From positions 95,177 through 159,176 of the forward strand of contig QKDL01000050.1 of NCBI GenBank assembly GCA_003252105.1: DNA of 64,000 nt. The letters run 5' to 3'. The notes under the pieces were generated by a model that saw nothing but the letters and a program-made list of their open reading frames with translations, did not search any database and was not told the DNA's origin. This DNA is from Arcobacter sp. (lineage in GTDB: Bacteria > Campylobacterota > Campylobacteria > Campylobacterales > Arcobacteraceae). Made by a program: the position numbers and the translations under genes. Shown in pieces: positions 61,885 to 64,000 of the stretch. The stretch's first letter is position 1. Each line of letters starts with the position of its first letter.

Positions 61885-62169
61885 TCAATTATCTTTGTTT
61901 TTATTTTGTTCAGATAAATAGTGTAAATATGAACCTTGAGATTTTTCTTCCTCTTTTTCTTTAAATGGATCTTGCCATTTTAAAACAGATGGTATTGAAT
62001 TATCATTGGCTTTTGAGTTTTTAAATACTCCAATTTTATTTCCATTGTTTGTTGAGTTAAAACTATTTTTTGATAAAAATAACCAAGCTACAATTATTAG
62101 TATAAAAAGTAGCAAAATAAAAATTATGATAAGAAGAGTATAAATAGTTTTTTTATTATTTATTTGCAT
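61885..62169 (-). CDS. single-pass membrane protein, unknown function
   Basis: From the ATG at 62169, 5 bases after AGGGAA, a 94-residue protein with one strong helix (TLLIIIFILLLFILIIVAWL) near the start and a hydrophilic tail ending SEQNKNKDN. A longer frame upstream, from 62289, lacks a good ribosome binding site. No family recognised. Confidence 0.55.
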   Translation of the reverse strand: MQINNKKTIYTLLIIIFILLLFILIIVAWLFLSKNSFNSTNNGNKIGVFKNSKANDNSIPSVLKWQDPFKEKEEEKSQGSYLHYLSEQNKNKDN

Positions 62170-62341
62170 AAGTTCCCTAAATATGATTTTTATAAAAATT
62201 ATTTGTATTATTGCTGAAGTGTAATAAAATATTGATAAAAAAATTAAAATAGTATTTAAAAAAGTGTATAAATCTCTTTCTATACACAATATAAGTTTAA
62301 GAAGATATAATTTTCAACATTAAATATTATATGGATCGGTG

Positions 62342-63157
62342 ATGAAAATAAAAAAATGGATATTTTTAGCAGTTATACTTTTGGTATTGTATTACACCTT
62401 TATTGTAAATACAGTTCTTACACTTTCAATTATATTTGGTTTAATTATTGCTTTTAAGTTATATAAGTTTTATGCTAAAAAAAAGTTGAATAAATTGGCT
62501 ACTTCAAAAGAGTTATTTAGGCAAAGTGAATTGGGGTATTTTATTGCTTTAGTTGCAAAAGTTGCAAAAGCAGATGGAAGAGTGCATGAACTAGAAGCTC
62601 AGCTAATTGGAATGATGTTTGATGATATCTCAAAAGTTTTTGATGAAAAAGAAAAAGCTAGAGGTTTTATGAAAGAGATTTTCAATGATGAGAAACAAAC
62701 ACTTGATGATACAAAACAAATAGCACAATCTTTAAATAAACTACTTGGAAAAAGTATATTAAAACGTAGGCAATATGTAAGTTTTTTAATTCAACTTGCA
62801 TTTATAGATAGTGGGATTAGTTCTGAAGAAGAGAAGATTTTACGCGATATTATAAAAGAGCTAAATATTCCATCTGAGATTTATGATACGATTGTTAATA
62901 GTTTTGAAAATAAAATGAAAAATAGAACTCAAACTATGAGTCCTACAGAAGCCTATAAGATATTAGGTGTAAAAGAAGATGATGATATGAATACTATAAA
63001 AAAAGCATATCGTAAACTGATTCGTGAGTATCATCCAGATATTATAAGTTCACAAGATAAAGATGAATCTTATATGGAAGAAGCAACTGCAAAAACACAA
63101 GAGATAAACCAAGCTTATCAAACTATCAAAGATATTAGGAGTAAAAATGGATTATAA
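62342..63157 (+). CDS. membrane-anchored DnaJ-TerB protein (DjlA-like)
   Basis: About 271 residues. One or two membrane helices lie near the start (~7-40), then a TerB-like helical domain (VAKADGRVHELEAQLI, DSGISSEEEKILRDII), then a C-terminal J domain (AYKILGVKEDDDMNTIKKAY) with the HPD tripeptide that stimulates DnaK. This order is that of DjlA, a membrane co-chaperone. It overlaps the next gene by 11 bases. Confidence 0.85.
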   Translation: MKIKKWIFLAVILLVLYYTFIVNTVLTLSIIFGLIIAFKLYKFYAKKKLNKLATSKELFRQSELGYFIALVAKVAKADGRVHELEAQLIGMMFDDISKVFDEKEKARGFMKEIFNDEKQTLDDTKQIAQSLNKLLGKSILKRRQYVSFLIQLAFIDSGISSEEEKILRDIIKELNIPSEIYDTIVNSFENKMKNRTQTMSPTEAYKILGVKEDDDMNTIKKAYRKLIREYHPDIISSQDKDESYMEEATAKTQEINQAYQTIKDIRSKNGL

Positions 63158-63749
63158 AAAATTTGCAGATTTTAGTCCTTGTGATTATGCTGGACCTTTA
63201 AAAAGGGAAAGTTTTATGGATTATGGTATAAAAGAACTTTGGAGTGAGATTTCAAGAATATCTGGACCTGCATATACAGTAAATATGGTTCCAGGAGATA
63301 ATTTGGCTTTACATAAAGCAATATATGAAGCACCAAAAGGTTCAATAATAGTTGCTCAAACTAATTCTATGGATTATGCTGTATCTGGTGGAAATGTATG
63401 TGCTATTGCACAAGGTTTAGGAATAGCTGGATTTATTATAGATGGTGTTGTACGCGATATAGGTGAAGTAAAACAGATAAAATTTCCTATTTTTGGAAGA
63501 GGAGTTCATCCTATGCCAGGGGTTAAAAAAGCTATAGTTCCTTTAAATACTCCAATTGTTGCTGGAGGTATTTTGGTCAATCCAGGAGATATCATTGTTG
63601 CAGATGAAGAGGGTGTTGCAGTTATACCAAAAGATAAAGCTGATGAGGTATATGAAGAGACAAAAAAAAGAGTTTTAGAAGAAAAAGCTATGGGCTTTGA
63701 AAAATGGGCTCAAAATCATCGTAAAAAGATAGATTCTTTTTATAAATAA
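63147..63749 (+). CDS. RraA-like protein
   Basis: A 200-residue protein of the RraA / HMG-CHA aldolase family. The core GGNVCAIAQGLGIAGFIIDG and VVRDIGEVKQI (with the conserved Arg-Asp) and GDIIVADEEGVAVIP are diagnostic. Members either inhibit RNase E or act as aldolases on 4-carboxy-4-hydroxy-2-oxoadipate; Campylobacterota lack RNase E, so an aldolase or other role is more likely. It overlaps the DnaJ-like gene. Confidence 0.85.
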   Translation: MDYKKFADFSPCDYAGPLKRESFMDYGIKELWSEISRISGPAYTVNMVPGDNLALHKAIYEAPKGSIIVAQTNSMDYAVSGGNVCAIAQGLGIAGFIIDGVVRDIGEVKQIKFPIFGRGVHPMPGVKKAIVPLNTPIVAGGILVNPGDIIVADEEGVAVIPKDKADEVYEETKKRVLEEKAMGFEKWAQNHRKKIDSFYK

Positions 63750-63900
63750 CTACTTAAATAGATAATTGGATTGAATAATAAAATAAAAATTAATCTTTAA
63801 AATAGATTTAACTTTTAAGTGAAATATATCTTAATATATTGTTTTAAAATTCTATCCAATATATATACTCTATAATTTTTTAATAAATAATAATCATTGG

Positions 63901-64000
63901 TATGGGCCCGGGCATCAACACGGCCCAATGCGAGTACGGCCTGTGGGTAACAGCGGACGAATACCTCACCAGCCACCGAGACGGCGCGTCCAACATCTAC
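63901..64000. other. abrupt GC-rich segment at the window end
   Basis: 62 of the last 100 bases are G or C, against a very AT-rich background. An ATG at 63902 opens a frame (MGPGINTAQCEYGLW and on) that stays open to the end, but the opposite strand is open too, so no gene can be called. The DNA between 63750 and 63900 is ordinary AT-rich intergenic sequence. Confidence 0.85.

Noticed and set aside
63902..64000. A gene start in the GC-rich end
   Set aside because: Only 33 codons are visible, both strands are open, and the segment may not belong to this genome.

Overview
The window is about 64 kb of very AT-rich DNA whose gene content points to a Campylobacterota bacterium, most likely Arcobacter in the broad sense. 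The pointers are an ArgJ/GyrA/Asd/HemE housekeeping block, a GyrA with Thr85 in the quinolone region, a periplasmic LigE-type DNA ligase, and surface-layer genes resembling the sap system of Campylobacter fetus. Species is inference; the gene families are read from the sequence.

Region 1 (1-7955) is the end of an O-polysaccharide locus. It holds glycosyltransferases, one of them a tandem two-domain enzyme, a Wzt-type ABC exporter ATPase, an acetyltransferase and a methyltransferase. All genes are co-directional and many overlap by 4 bases.

Region 2 (8256-32852) is the most unusual part. Five secreted-type proteins share one ~130-residue N-terminal domain of the SapA kind, each followed by a different body: a 1147-residue S-layer-like body, two short unknown bodies, an RTX repeat body and a serralysin-like metalloprotease. 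Between them sits a near-complete set for decaprenylphosphoryl-arabinose synthesis: UbiA-type phosphoribosyltransferase, HAD phosphatase, DprE1-like oxidase and DprE2-like reductase, plus GtrA and two large membrane proteins that share a C-terminal module. The region ends with a type I secretion operon (ABC, HlyD, TolC). This operon is preceded by a fusion of a REP-associated Y1-transposase-like domain, with a degraded HUH motif, to a SapC domain. A CphA-like ATP-grasp protein lies on the opposite strand.

Region 3 (32864-38111) supplies GDP-mannose dehydratase and a reductase (probably GDP-D-rhamnose), a polyprenyl glycosylphosphotransferase and two more glycosyltransferases. Read together, regions 1-3 look like one cell-surface assembly locus: O-polysaccharide, a protein coat that may bind it, its exporter, and a possible D-arabinofuranose decoration system.

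Region 4 (38108-48474) is mostly housekeeping: ligE, rpmB, a potassium channel, argJ, gyrA, asd, a YqhA-like protein, hemE and a radical SAM protein. Two short duplicated intergenic segments lie here. Region 5 (48491-51640) is a small accessory patch after two identical tRNA-Asn genes: a toxin-antitoxin pair, a stub of a polymorphic toxin with a DUF3885 gene, and a cytoplasmic/Tat-exported DUF4242 pair. Region 6 (51854-63749) has a triple-sensor diguanylate cyclase, a tandem array of six paralogues of unknown function on the minus strand with exactly 27-base gaps, selO, small membrane proteins, a DnaJ/TerB protein and an RraA-like protein. The last 100 bases (63901-64000) are 62% GC, unlike everything before them, and look like a foreign or misjoined sequence.
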